From: Bacteroidota bacterium
GTDB lineage: Bacteria; Bacteroidota; Bacteroidia; Chitinophagales; Chitinophagaceae
Assembly (NCBI GenBank): GCA_005884665.1
Contig: VBAT01000015.1
Span: 35,924-99,923 of the forward strand
Direction of reading: 5' to 3'
DNA: 64,000 nucleotides
Of this stretch, positions 1 to 8,722 are shown piece by piece (within the stretch, counting starts at the first letter, position 1; every line of letters starts with the position of its first letter). Under the pieces are notes generated by a model. That model searched no databases, was not told the origin of the DNA, and saw only the letters and a list, made by a program, of their open reading frames with translations. A program made the position numbers and the translations under genes.

Positions 1-1
1 A

Positions 2-1288
2 AATCCAGGGATCATCATAACAGAAGATAAGCGCACACATGTACATAACCTGAAGACAATGCCGGTAGTGGAAGAAGAGGTTGATAAATGTATAGAATGC
101 GGTTTTTGCGAGCAGCATTGCCCCAGTAGAGATATAACGACTACTCCGCGAAGAAGGATTGTTATTCGCCGGGCTATTAAACGTCTCGAAGACTCGGGGA
201 ATATTGCAGAAAAAAAAGCCATATTAAAAGATTATGATTATGATGGTCTCGAAACCTGCGCTGTTGATGGTATGTGTGCCACGCAATGTCCCGTGAACAT
301 CAACACCGGTGATCTGGTAAAAAGATTAAGGAGGGAAAATCATTCGGCTTTCCAAAATAAGGTAGCGGTATCTATCGCCAGGCATTTCAGAATATTCGAG
401 AGCAGTGCAAGATCATTATTAAAGACTGGTTTCTTTTTCAACAAGATCTTTGGTAAGAACTTCATGCGAAATCTTACAAGGGGTATCAAAAAAATTGTTC
501 CTGGTATGCCGTTATGGTCAAACCAGCTGCGAAGACCTGGCAAAAAATTAATCGGCGGGCCAATGAAGGACAGTGATCAGCAGGTGATCTATTTTTCGAC
601 CTGTATTTCCCGGATGATGGGGGGAGATATCGGCCAGCAGTTTTTATCAGTTTGCCGGAAAGCGGGAGTTGACGTAATTGTTCCCCGGAATATTAAAGGC
701 ACCTGTTGCGGCCAGGTATTTTCTTCCAAGGGTTTTGACAAAGCTTTCCGGCTGACTGCTAATGAAACGGTAAAGAAGTTATGGAAATATTCCGATGGGG
801 GAAAGATCGCTATTGTAACCGATGTGACCAGTTGCACGCAAACGCTACGGACATACCGGAATTATATAACGGATGAGAACAGGGAATTATATGATAAGAT
901 GAATATTATGGACCTGATCGATTTTGCGGCGGAGAAGTTATTACCGCGTTTGAAGATCTCCAGGCCAAAGGGCTCGGTTGTTTTTCATCCGGTTTGTTCC
1001 GTGTATAAGATGGGTTCGATGGGAAATCTTCAGTTGATCGGCAAGGCATGCGCGAAAAAGGCTGATATTCCATTTTTCTCCAAATGCTGTGGTATGGCGG
1101 GCGATCGTGGCTTTTATTTTCCGGAACTGACTGCTTCGGCTACCCGGCCCGAATCAAACGAGGTCAGGCAATCGGAGTATGAAGGTTACTATTCGACTTC
1201 GACCACCTGCGAGATAGCTTTATCACAGGCAGTGGGGAAGAATTATGAGTCGATTTTAAAGTTATTGGATGAGGTGACTGGCGATTGA
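2..1288 (+). CDS. FAD/Fe-S oxidoreductase (D-lactate/glycolate dehydrogenase type), C-terminal part
   Basis: The frame is open from base 2, so the N-terminal FAD domain lies outside the window; the ATG at base 59 is internal. What is visible is the iron-sulfur half: a first 4Fe-4S motif (CIECGFCEQHCPS), a second (CAVDGMCATQCP) about 55 residues later, and two cysteine-rich CCG-type motifs (CCGQVF and CCGMAG), which in this family bind a further cluster. The arrangement is that of bacterial two-domain D-2-hydroxyacid dehydrogenases, which oxidise D-lactate or glycolate and pass electrons to the respiratory chain. Substrate cannot be decided without the flavin domain. The gene ends before a palindromic repeat and a tRNA, with no obvious operon partner downstream. 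Confidence 0.85.
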   Translation, partial: NPGIIITEDKRTHVHNLKTMPVVEEEVDKCIECGFCEQHCPSRDITTTPRRRIVIRRAIKRLEDSGNIAEKKAILKDYDYDGLETCAVDGMCATQCPVNINTGDLVKRLRRENHSAFQNKVAVSIARHFRIFESSARSLLKTGFFFNKIFGKNFMRNLTRGIKKIVPGMPLWSNQLRRPGKKLIGGPMKDSDQQVIYFSTCISRMMGGDIGQQFLSVCRKAGVDVIVPRNIKGTCCGQVFSSKGFDKAFRLTANETVKKLWKYSDGGKIAIVTDVTSCTQTLRTYRNYITDENRELYDKMNIMDLIDFAAEKLLPRLKISRPKGSVVFHPVCSVYKMGSMGNLQLIGKACAKKADIPFFSKCCGMAGDRGFYFPELTASATRPESNEVRQSEYEGYYSTSTTCEIALSQAVGKNYESILKLLDEVTGD

Positions 1289-1614
1289 GCGGGGCATAGG
1301 GGACTCTTCTACCCTGATCAATAGAACGCGGATTAATATGATGGTTAAGATTTCCGCAGATCATAATTTATCCTATTATCATAACAATCGGCGTTCTTAC
1401 TTTGGTGATGATGAGGCTTGATCGGCCCTTAAAAAACCTGGAATTTTAATGAGTATCCTGCGGAATTCGGACGTTTAGCGGTCAAAAACTGAAGTTTAGA
1501 CCTATTGATATTCGCGGTCAAAAACATTTGGCTAAAAACCGTGGCAAACCTATCTTTGCCGTCCCTTAAAACAGAGCAAAAGCGGTCTTTGGCCGTCGAA
1601 GCTTCAGTAAAGAC
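1289..1614. other. Intergenic region before tRNA-Glu
   Basis: No coding region is recognised in these 326 bases. The region holds the palindromic repeat at 1324-1396 (separate entry) and a 12-base direct repeat, GCGGTCAAAAAC, at 1478-1489 and 1514-1525, whose role is unknown. The tRNA promoter should lie in the last 100 bases but no clear box stands out. Confidence 0.5.
1324..1396. repeat. Palindromic intergenic repeat, copy 1 (GAACGC...GCGTTC)
   Basis: A 73-bp element bounded by the inverted hexamers GAACGC (1324-1329) and GCGTTC (1391-1396). It lies 35 bases after the oxidoreductase stop. The element at 26236-26310 has the same ends, nearly the same length (75 bp) and a shared internal block ATCATAACAATC just before the right end. 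It looks like a dispersed REP-like element, possibly forming a transcript-end hairpin (inference). Confidence 0.55.
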
Positions 1615-1686
1615 GGCCCGTTCGTCTAAGGGTTAGGACACCACCCTTTCACGGTGGTGATACGAGTTCGAATCTCGTACGGGCTA
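1615..1686 (+). tRNA. tRNA-Glu (anticodon UUC)
   Basis: A full cloverleaf can be drawn: acceptor GGCCCGT pairs with ACGGGCT (G1-U72 wobble), D stem GTCT/GGAC, anticodon stem CCACC/GGTGG with loop CTTTCAC (anticodon TTC), T stem ACGAG/CTCGT with loop TTCGAAT, and discriminator A. The CCA end is not encoded. A rho-independent terminator follows within four bases. Part of the 3' half is repeated in degenerate form at 1957-2015. Confidence 0.95.
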
Positions 1687-1689
1687 CAG

Positions 1690-1716
1690 GGCTTGATTAA
1701 ATTCAAGCCTTTTTTT
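1690..1716 (+). terminator. Rho-independent terminator of tRNA-Glu
   Basis: Stem GGCTTGA (1690-1696) pairs perfectly with TCAAGCC (1703-1709) around a six-base loop and is followed by seven T (1710-1716). The last T directly precedes the ATG of the GIY-YIG gene, so that gene has no room for a leader beyond the terminator. Confidence 0.85.
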
Positions 1717-2037
1717 ATGTCTTTTGTATACGTTATAGAAAGTCTTGTTGACCAAACCTGGTATACCGGGATTGCCCTTGACGTTGAAAGACGTCTAAAG
1801 AAACACAACGTTGGAAAAAATCGATTTACAAAAGGACACAGACCTTGGAAAATCATTTTTACCGAAACTCATCCAGATTGGGAGTCGGCACGAAAGAGAG
1901 AAAAATATTTAAAATCTGCTTCTGGTAAGAGGTGGCTTTCAAAATATTTGGATGAACACGGTGGTGATACAGAGTTCCCTGGCGGACTGCGGCACGCAGG
2001 CACGGAATCTCATACTGGTACAAAAACATACTTTTAG
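1717..2037 (+). CDS. GIY-YIG nuclease-family protein next to tRNA-Glu
   Basis: A 106-residue protein starting at ATG 1717; an earlier in-frame ATG lies inside the tRNA and is unlikely. The GIY-YIG fold is recognised by VYVIES near the N-terminus, WYTG about 13 residues later, the arginine-containing helix DVERRLKKHN, and a basic segment (KREKYLKS) typical of the short stand-alone members (UPF0213/YhbQ-like). These are predicted DNA endonucleases whose role in Bacteroidota is not established. The domain proper ends near residue 80; the last 25 or so residues are encoded by the degenerate tRNA copy. No Shine-Dalgarno site is possible because the start abuts the tRNA terminator, so expression would need read-through or a leaderless start. 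Confidence 0.8.
   Translation: MSFVYVIESLVDQTWYTGIALDVERRLKKHNVGKNRFTKGHRPWKIIFTETHPDWESARKREKYLKSASGKRWLSKYLDEHGGDTEFPGGLRHAGTESHTGTKTYF
1957..2021 (+). repeat. Degenerate partial copy of tRNA-Glu 3' half
   Basis: Bases 1957-1970 repeat tRNA bases 1650-1663 exactly (CACGGTGGTGATAC). After one inserted A, GAGTTC (1972-1977) repeats 1664-1669. A 27-28-base insertion then sits at the T-loop, and GAATCTCATAC (2005-2015) matches tRNA 1670-1680 with one mismatch. The copy covers the 3' anticodon stem, variable region and T arm only, so it cannot be a functional tRNA. It lies in frame within the end of the GIY-YIG gene. Confidence 0.7.
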
Positions 2038-2221
2038 TCCCGCCGTATTACGCGAGGCGATACGAGATTATCACAAATGCAATGTAGGGGCAGTATTCCC
2101 CGGTTTCCCCTCGGGACTTGCTATCTTAAATGGCATTCAGAGGATGACAACAAAGGTAGATAACTTCAATGGTGCGACTTTTGTAACGCCTATCCATCAA
2201 TATAGTCATAAAACAAAATCG

Positions 2222-2674
2222 ATGGACATGAACTACAAAACACTTGCACTGACTTTAATTATTTCTTTTATTATCATGTATGCTGTGATGTTTTTAAACG
2301 TTGATGACACAAGGCGTATCTATTTAAGCACAACGAGACTGTATATGGCGGTACTGATGGTTGCTCCGATGGCGATCCTGATGTTGATAACTATGGGAAA
2401 AATGTACCCCAACAAAAAAGTTAATGTTGCAATCATGATTTCCAGCGCTGCGGTGTTCATCGCGGCATTAATTTTTCTAAGAAGTCAGACTTTTATATCC
2501 GACAAGGCTTACATGAATGCAATGATACCGCATCATTCCTCGGCAATTTTGACCAGCAAGCACGCTAATATAAAGGATCCGGAGGTGAGACAACTGGCAG
2601 ATCAGATAATCAAATCACAGTTACAGGAAATAGCGCAAATGAAGAGAATTTTAGCCCGCCTGGATAATCAATAA
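2222..2674 (+). CDS. DUF305 family membrane protein
   Basis: The chosen ATG at 2222 gives 151 residues (MDMNYKTL...). The frame is open further upstream to 1952, but that part overlaps the GIY-YIG gene and does not look like protein. Three hydrophobic segments (about residues 8-25, 42-62 and 73-92) precede a DUF305 domain with its hallmark MIPHHSSAI and a helical tail rich in Q, K and E. DUF305 is a ferritin-like four-helix domain found in proteins linked to copper handling, but its biochemical role is not settled. The 184 bases before it (2038-2221) show no other recognisable gene. The antiporter gene follows about 180 bases downstream, so co-transcription is possible but not shown. Confidence 0.75.
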   Translation: MDMNYKTLALTLIISFIIMYAVMFLNVDDTRRIYLSTTRLYMAVLMVAPMAILMLITMGKMYPNKKVNVAIMISSAAVFIAALIFLRSQTFISDKAYMNAMIPHHSSAILTSKHANIKDPEVRQLADQIIKSQLQEIAQMKRILARLDNQ

Positions 2675-2855
2675 ACCAGACATCCCAGGTCATGAATTGT
2701 TATTGTGCTTGCCTCGAATAATGAGTAAGGCAGCCCTGGACATTCGTGAACAATATCGAAGTCGAAGTCAGCGTAAAATACCGCGTTTCTGCTTGTCTGA
2801 ATATTCCCAATGTGGCTTAGCTTCGGTATTTTGCATATCTATAGCTACACAAATT

Positions 2856-4112
2856 ATGGATTTTAATCTCTATACCATATTTACAATTCTAATTGTTCTA
2901 ACTGCAACTTTCAGCTATATTAACTTTCGATTTTTTAAACTTCCAACCACAATCGGTGTGATGCTGATCTCGCTGATTATGTCGGTCGTGGTTGCTGTAA
3001 TGGGTAGATTTTATCCACGATTGGTTGAAAAACCTATTTCTGTCATTAACTCGTTAGATTTTGAAACTTTGTTGATGCGTATAATGTTAAGTTTTTTGCT
3101 TTTTGCAGGGGCTATACACATTGACATCAAAAAGCTAAAGAAAGAAATAGTTTTTATTGCCGCATATGCGACAGTTGGGGTAGTCTTGTCTTCAGCGATT
3201 GTCGGCGCAATGATGTTTTTTGTATTTCAGTTATTCGGTTTATCGCTGCCTTTCATTTATTGCATTTTGTTCGGTGCCCTGATATCTCCAACAGATCCTA
3301 TTGCTGTTCTGGGTATTTTAAAAGAGGCCAAGATCCCCGCCTCCCTGGAAATAAAAATAGCCGGTGAGTCGCTTTTTAACGATGGGGTAGGTGTTGTTGT
3401 GTTTGTGGCGGTATTGGAAATTGCCATAATGGGGACTGATAAACTTTCGTTTGGCCAGGTTTCACTTTTGTTTTTAAAGGAGGCGGGTGGTGGGATCTTA
3501 TGGGGATTATTCCTTGGATATGTTGGCTACTATCTGTTGAAATCGATTGATAACTATCAGGTTGAAGTGTTGATAACGATTGCCCTGGTGATGGGAGGCT
3601 ATCTGTTCGCCAGCGATATTCATGTTTCTGGTCCTTTAGCTATGGTTGTGGCCGGTATTATTATTGGTAACCAGGGAAAACAAGAGGCAATGTCTGATGT
3701 CACGAGAGATTACCTTACTAAATTTTGGACCCTAATTGATGAGATTTTGAATGCACTACTGTTCATGCTTATCGGGCTTGAGATGATTGTAATTTCCTTT
3801 AATCCAAAAATAGTTTGGATCGGTATTATTGCAATTGTTGTAGTGCTATTTGCCAGGTTCGTGTCTGTCTTCGTACCTACGTTATTATTATCATTTCGGA
3901 GATCGGTGGAAAAAGGGATGATTCCTATTCTTACATGGGGTGGGTTAAGAGGTGGCATTTCAGTGGCATTAGCTCTTTCTTTGCCCCGCGGCGAAAACCG
4001 GGATATTCTCGTGGCAATCACCTACCTGGTTGTTGTGTTTAGTATTGTGATACAAGGGCTTACAATTGGAAAATTAGCAAAGAAGTTAACAGGGCCCGAC
4101 GGCAGAAAATGA
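2856..4112 (+). CDS. Na+/H+ antiporter, NhaP type (CPA1 family)
   Basis: From ATG 2856 the protein has 418 residues and about twelve hydrophobic segments. An in-frame start at 2697 would add a non-hydrophobic, Arg-rich stretch and is rejected. Family signatures are SPTDPIAVLGIL and GESLFNDGVGVVVF, with the conserved acidic residues expected for cation binding, and a late WGGLRGGISVALAL block. Members exchange cytoplasmic Na+ or K+ for protons across the inner membrane and matter in salt and alkaline stress. No C-terminal TrkA-like domain is present. It converges on the sucrose-phosphatase-like gene and fits the stress theme of this segment. Confidence 0.9.
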   Translation: MDFNLYTIFTILIVLTATFSYINFRFFKLPTTIGVMLISLIMSVVVAVMGRFYPRLVEKPISVINSLDFETLLMRIMLSFLLFAGAIHIDIKKLKKEIVFIAAYATVGVVLSSAIVGAMMFFVFQLFGLSLPFIYCILFGALISPTDPIAVLGILKEAKIPASLEIKIAGESLFNDGVGVVVFVAVLEIAIMGTDKLSFGQVSLLFLKEAGGGILWGLFLGYVGYYLLKSIDNYQVEVLITIALVMGGYLFASDIHVSGPLAMVVAGIIIGNQGKQEAMSDVTRDYLTKFWTLIDEILNALLFMLIGLEMIVISFNPKIVWIGIIAIVVVLFARFVSVFVPTLLLSFRRSVEKGMIPILTWGGLRGGISVALALSLPRGENRDILVAITYLVVVFSIVIQGLTIGKLAKKLTGPDGRK

Positions 4113-4241
4113 AGGCGTTGCCATTTACCATACGATCTTTTACCGGCAAATGCAATTTAATGGGACGAACTTAATAGTAGATAGAACTCCATCTGTCTTA
4201 GTTGCCCGGCATTAACCATAGATCACAATTATGTATCCAGA

Positions 4242-5012
4242 TTATAGAAGCTGTATTGATCTGTCCGGTGACTTTTGAAGAAGAAGGGTTTCATTTTTAC
4301 AAATCTTGGATATAAAGCCAAAATATTCCAGGCCCAATAGGATGCCACCTGCTCCTTCAAATTCAGCTAAATAGACATTGGCAATATTTTCTGTGGCCTT
4401 TACTAACTTTTCTTCCGCCTTTCCAACGACAACTCCTTTGAATCCACATTTATACATAGCCAGGTCATTTAAAGTGTCACCTGCTACCAATACATCTTCG
4501 TGGTCTATGCAGAGATAATTTACAAGCTTGACAAGCGAACTACCTTTATTGACACCCGCTGACAGCACATCAAGGAATTTATTTGATGAATAGATCACAT
4601 CGCAGTCCAGTTCGGTTACTTTTAGTTTTACTTTCGCTGCTATATATTCCTGTTCTGTATAAAATGAACATCTTCTTTCCTGCGGAACTTCCTGGTATTT
4701 GAGTTCTGTAATATCTTTTAGCTGCCCTAAAATTTTTAATGTCCCCGGCCATTTTTGTTCAATAGCGCTTTGCAACTGTTCAACCGGCTCAAGTGTATGC
4801 CCGTGTACTATCGTTGCACCCACATCGCAAATGATAAAATCAGGATAGGGGATCATCGGATCATTTAGTAATGGAATAACTGTCGCTAAGCCACGACCCG
4901 TAACAAATACAAGCCGAATATCTTTATTCTCTCTTATCAACTGGTACAATTGCTGTTTATATGAGCTTTTGCCACCAAGAAAGGTACCGTCCAGGTCTGT
5001 AGCCAATAACAT
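4242..5012 (-). CDS. HAD-IIB phosphatase, sucrose-phosphate phosphatase-like
   Basis: 256 residues with the HAD motifs in order: MLLATDLDGTF (nucleophile D6, acid D8), VTGRG (motif II), a lysine region, and GDTLNDLAMY (motif IV). Overall layout, including VPQERRCSFY in the cap, resembles stand-alone sucrose-6F-phosphate phosphohydrolases, which release sucrose from sucrose-6-phosphate. A sucrose-phosphate synthase lies 3.7 kb away, which supports this reading, although a phosphatase for mannosyl- or glucosyl-glycerate phosphate is a possible alternative. It is intracellular, with no signal peptide. It is separated by 332 bases from the upstream Usp gene on the same strand, so it probably has its own promoter. 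Confidence 0.75.
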   Translation of the reverse strand: MLLATDLDGTFLGGKSSYKQQLYQLIRENKDIRLVFVTGRGLATVIPLLNDPMIPYPDFIICDVGATIVHGHTLEPVEQLQSAIEQKWPGTLKILGQLKDITELKYQEVPQERRCSFYTEQEYIAAKVKLKVTELDCDVIYSSNKFLDVLSAGVNKGSSLVKLVNYLCIDHEDVLVAGDTLNDLAMYKCGFKGVVVGKAEEKLVKATENIANVYLAEFEGAGGILLGLEYFGFISKICKNETLLLQKSPDRSIQLL

Positions 5013-5344
5013 AATTTCCTTTTTTTTGAATAACCAGATTACTTATTTAATAATATGAATGCCAGACACAAAATGTTAGAATCAGCGTGTTATACAAACA
5101 AAATGCCGGGCGAGCCTTCAATCGCCCAGCTCCAACGTAACTCACCAGAATGAAAAATTATTACCCATTATTTTTATTACCATTTTATCAATTCATGTCT
5201 CTTTTTTCTTGCATTGTCTTTAGGATTCGAATAAGTTCTTGGCATTAATTCGAAGCTGCAAGATTCCTTCCATCGAAAGAGTTAATTTGAAATTCTTTTG
5301 TATCGATATTGGTGGGGATATTTTCTTCGTTTAATTAAAATAAT
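5013..5344. other. Intergenic region between HAD and Usp genes
   Basis: No gene is seen. It contains a short inverted repeat GGGCGA (5108-5113)/TCGCCC (5122-5127) without a T-run, which may be a weak end structure for the Usp transcript or a site upstream of the phosphatase gene. The rest is AT-rich without clear boxes. Confidence 0.4.
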
Positions 5345-6208
5345 TTATACAATAGAGAAGTCAGTTTGGCTGACCGCAAGTATTTGTGTCCTGGAATTGA
5401 CGGGCAATTCATCGGAAATATGTTTATTTAACCATCCTATCCTGGTTTCGGACTCAGGATGGACAATCAACAGGTCCGCATTCACTTTGCGGCAATAGTT
5501 TAAAATATCCCAACCACTGGTATTAGACTTCAATATTTTGTAACTGAAATTATTCAACGACAGGTTTTTTAAGACTCTACAAATAGAAAACAACGAGGTT
5601 TGCAATTGGGAAGGATTGTCATCTTTTTCCGCCAGTATCAGAAGACGGACGTGAATAAAGAACTTGTCTCCGAGGGAATTTAGTATAGAAATTTTTTTCT
5701 CGGGAAATTTGGGTCCAACCGGTACCACAACCGTCCGGAATGTGTTTGACATGGCGCCAGGCTTTACTGTAAGAACGGCAGTACCGGTTTGGCTTGCAAT
5801 CCTGCTAGAAACAACGGTGTTTAAAAATGGCAATAAGGAATGTTGAGAGCTTTTTCCAATAATAATAAGATCAGCTGCGATGCTTTTGGCCTTTTCTATT
5901 ATTGCATTCTCTACCGACTTATTGTAAGTTATCCAGCAGCATACGCTGATATCAGGTCTCGTTTTGCGAATGTATCGCTGCCATTCTTCTAATTTTTCTT
6001 TTACTTCTGAGATTTGCTGCGCATTACTGCTAAATGGATATTTGCTCAGGTACCTGTAATATCCAAACGAGCTGGTGGAAATGACCCCAGGAACATGAAG
6101 CAGGTGAATTGAAGGACTTGTATCTCCAATCAGCGTAAGAGCCTTTCGTATAGCGACATCAGTATTTACTCTGAAGTCGACAGGTATAAGTATAGTATCA
6201 AAGCTCAT
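5345..6208 (-). CDS. Universal stress protein, tandem UspA domains
   Basis: 287 residues made of two UspA-like alpha/beta domains, roughly 1-145 and 150-287. The first begins MSFDTILIPVDF and carries the phosphate-loop-like stretch IIGKSSQHSLLPFLNTVVSSRI; the second begins NTFRTVVVPVGP and is less conserved. Usp proteins are cytoplasmic and are induced by starvation, redox and other stress, some binding ATP. It is divergent from the OmpR-type regulator, with 129 bases between, including a GAAAAT/ATTTTC inverted repeat at 6303-6318. That suggests shared control (inference). Confidence 0.88.
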   Translation of the reverse strand: MSFDTILIPVDFRVNTDVAIRKALTLIGDTSPSIHLLHVPGVISTSSFGYYRYLSKYPFSSNAQQISEVKEKLEEWQRYIRKTRPDISVCCWITYNKSVENAIIEKAKSIAADLIIIGKSSQHSLLPFLNTVVSSRIASQTGTAVLTVKPGAMSNTFRTVVVPVGPKFPEKKISILNSLGDKFFIHVRLLILAEKDDNPSQLQTSLFSICRVLKNLSLNNFSYKILKSNTSGWDILNYCRKVNADLLIVHPESETRIGWLNKHISDELPVNSRTQILAVSQTDFSIV

Positions 6209-6302
6209 GTTATATGCAATATATATTCATCCACTTAGCGACGTATTAGCCCAATATTAGAATCAAATTGGAAATCCAAGTATGTAGTACCGGATAGAAG
6301 GT

Positions 6303-6318
6303 GAAAATCGTAATTTTC
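6303..6318. promoter_or_regulatory. Inverted repeat upstream of response regulator
   Basis: GAAAAT-CGTA-ATTTTC, a perfect 6-4-6 inverted repeat 20 bases before the ATG of the OmpR-type regulator. The embedded TCGTAATTTT also occurs at 10953-10962, in the promoter region of the sucrose genes. This may be a binding site of the adjacent regulator; there is no direct evidence. Confidence 0.35.
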
Positions 6319-6337
6319 AAATATTCAAGGCGATTAT

Positions 6338-7027
6338 ATGGATGAGGCGAACATTTTATTGGTTGAAGACGATGTCCGAATAGCGGATATTTTACGAGTA
6401 GGCTTAACTGAAAATGGATACGAAATAGAAGTCGCTTATGATGGCAGGCTTGGACACAAGCTTTTCGAATCCAGGCTTTTCAACCTTGTAATATTGGATA
6501 TTGATCTGCCGGTGTTTAGTGGGTATGAATTGTGCAAAATGATCAGGGCATCCAATATAGATGTTCCCGTTATCATGATAACAGCATTAAGTTCCCTTGA
6601 AAATAAAACAGAAGGTTATGATGCAGGCGCAGATGATTATATTATTAAGCCATTTGAGTTTCGAGAGCTGCTGATGAAAATACGGGTATTGTTAAGAAGA
6701 TCTGGCGATATCTGCATTCCAACAGGCAATTTCCTGAAGGCCGGAGACCTGCAAATGAACCTGGATGCAAAAGAAGTAAGCCGGAATGGTACTTCAATTA
6801 ATCTAACAACAAAAGAGCTCCAATTGCTCGAATATTTACTTAGAAATAAAAACCGGGTTGTCAGCCGGGCAGATATCGCTGTCAATGTTTGGGATATTGA
6901 TTTTGACACTAACACAAACATTATAGATCTCTACATAAATTATGTGCGCAACAAGGTTGACAAACCGTTTGAGAAAAAACTTATTCAGACCCAGGCTGGT
7001 ATGGGTTATATGCTGAGAGACAACTGA
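6338..7027 (+). CDS. OmpR/PhoB-family response regulator
   Basis: 229 residues: receiver domain (about 5-118) with acidic pair E10/D11, phospho-acceptor D54 in VILDIDLP, T in ITALSS and K in IIKPFEF, followed by a winged-helix effector domain (about 130-229) with the usual TTKELQLLEYLL and VSRADIA helices. Phosphorylation would drive DNA binding. No histidine kinase adjoins it; the nearest kinases start 6 kb downstream and are of other types, so it is an orphan here. Its position between Usp and DUF389 suggests it controls these stress genes (inference). Confidence 0.92.
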   Translation: MDEANILLVEDDVRIADILRVGLTENGYEIEVAYDGRLGHKLFESRLFNLVILDIDLPVFSGYELCKMIRASNIDVPVIMITALSSLENKTEGYDAGADDYIIKPFEFRELLMKIRVLLRRSGDICIPTGNFLKAGDLQMNLDAKEVSRNGTSINLTTKELQLLEYLLRNKNRVVSRADIAVNVWDIDFDTNTNIIDLYINYVRNKVDKPFEKKLIQTQAGMGYMLRDN

Positions 7028-7234
7028 TGTAGGTACATTAAGCACAATGTTGCTGTTTAAACTGATGGTATTTGTCATGTTGGGAATAAGTAGGCACTGC
7101 GACTTATTATTTTTCTTCTATCTATCTCGTTCCTTGTCTATTAAAAGAGACCTTAAAAAATATATTTGTTAAGCAGATATGATAATTTTCTTATTTTTCT
7201 GCCGAAAACATAACATCAGGTTAATATAAGCAAG

Positions 7235-8575
7235 GTGAAAGAAATAATCATAGCTGTTAGAAAGTTCTTGCAGGATCGGTTTAACCTTAATGAGGATAAG
7301 GCAGATGAGCAGCTTATTATTGAGTCGATCGAGCGAAATGTCAATTTTAAAGGAACCAATCTCTGGACGTTGATATTTGCTATCCTCATTGCCTCGATAG
7401 GATTAAACGTGAATTCTACAGCCGTCATTATTGGAGCTATGCTTATTTCCCCGTTGATGGGTCCCATTATGGGAGTAGGTCTTGGAATCGGCATACTGGA
7501 TTTTGAATTGATGAAGAAGGGTATAAAAAACCTTTTTATTGCTGCTCTTTTCAGCGTTATTACTTCATTCCTTTATTTTTTAATATCACCACTCCAGGAA
7601 GCTAAAACGGAAATACTGGCCAGAACAACGCCTTCCCTTTGGGATGTTCTGATTGCATTTTTCGGCGGGCTAGCGGGGATAATTGCCGGAACACGTAAGG
7701 AAAAAGGTAATGTATTGGCAGGCGTCGCTATAGCAACCGCTTTAATGCCACCTCTTTGTACGGCGGGTTTTGGTTTGGCCGTGGGCCACTGGTATTATTT
7801 TTTTGGTGCATTGTACCTTTTCTTTATTAACAGCCTGTTTATTTGCATGGCCACATTTATTATTGTTCGGTACTTAAAATTCAAGGTGGCCATCTATGCC
7901 ACCGCTGGTCAAAGAAAGCGGGTAATGCGTTCGATTTTTATCATTGTAGTAATAACTTTATTACCGAGCATCTACCTCGCGATTCGAATTGTTCAAAAGA
8001 CAATATTCGAACAGAATGCCAGGAATTTTGTGCAGAATGAATTCAGATTTGATCGGGCACAGGTCGTTAACCGCGTTTACAAGTTCAATGACAACAAATC
8101 TTCCATCGAGCTCTTGCTTATCGGGCAGGAGCTTTCAAAAGGGACAATCGATTCGCTACGAAGGCGAATGCATCTTTATAATCTCGACAGCAACTGGCTC
8201 ACCATCAGGCAGGGTTTAAATGCAAAAAAGGAAATAGATTTGGCGCAAATTAAAGCCAGTATTCTTCAGGACGTTTTTGTCGCACAACGAGACTCCTTGG
8301 AAGCAAGGTTGTCAGGTAATAAGTCCGAAAAGAATTTGCCAGACCTACATACCGAACTTCACTCTCTATATCCAGACATGAAAGAATTCTCCCTGACGCA
8401 GGCTGTTTTTCAACGGACAGACACCATAAAAGTTGATACTGTTGTTGTCTGTATAGCCATGTTTACACGTTATCTTACAAAAAGTGAAAAGACAAAGATG
8501 ACTAACTGGCTGAAAGAACGGACAGCATCCGACTCGGTTAGACTTATTATTGAAAGAGAGATGCCAAAAAAATAG
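7235..8575 (+). CDS. DUF389 (TIGR00341-type) membrane protein
   Basis: Starts at GTG 7235 (446 residues). After an N-terminal hydrophilic stretch of about 45 residues comes the DUF389 membrane core with five or six segments and the signature STAVIIGAMLISPLMGPIMG. A soluble C-terminal half (about 270-446) is predicted to be mixed alpha/beta. The family's function is unknown; members often sit near stress and signalling genes, as here. No ATG lies near the beginning of the conserved region, which supports the GTG start. It is convergent with the sucrose-phosphate synthase gene. Confidence 0.85.
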   Translation: MKEIIIAVRKFLQDRFNLNEDKADEQLIIESIERNVNFKGTNLWTLIFAILIASIGLNVNSTAVIIGAMLISPLMGPIMGVGLGIGILDFELMKKGIKNLFIAALFSVITSFLYFLISPLQEAKTEILARTTPSLWDVLIAFFGGLAGIIAGTRKEKGNVLAGVAIATALMPPLCTAGFGLAVGHWYYFFGALYLFFINSLFICMATFIIVRYLKFKVAIYATAGQRKRVMRSIFIIVVITLLPSIYLAIRIVQKTIFEQNARNFVQNEFRFDRAQVVNRVYKFNDNKSSIELLLIGQELSKGTIDSLRRRMHLYNLDSNWLTIRQGLNAKKEIDLAQIKASILQDVFVAQRDSLEARLSGNKSEKNLPDLHTELHSLYPDMKEFSLTQAVFQRTDTIKVDTVVVCIAMFTRYLTKSEKTKMTNWLKERTASDSVRLIIEREMPKK

Positions 8576-8722
8576 TTAAGCTTTACAATGTAAGGGCGGT
8601 GATAATAAGAACAAAGTGATAGCGCTATCGCATCGTCTGTATAACAAAAAAAAGAGATTTACTTGTCTTCACATAGCAGCAAATCGATTTTTTGAAGAGG
8701 TGCTTACAGAAAACGGCATTAA

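Noticed and set aside
1952..2221. Long N-terminal extension of the DUF305 protein
   Set aside because: It overlaps the GIY-YIG gene and tRNA copy and lacks membrane or domain features; the start at 2222 fits the family.
2697..2855. Earlier start of the antiporter
   Set aside because: The added stretch is Arg/Ser-rich and not hydrophobic, unlike the family N-terminus.
4113..4241. Hairpin between antiporter and phosphatase genes
   Set aside because: Only a five-base pairing with many mismatches, not enough for a call.
5108..5127. Inverted repeat as a terminator of the Usp gene
   Set aside because: No T-run and 218 bases from the stop; kept only as a note.
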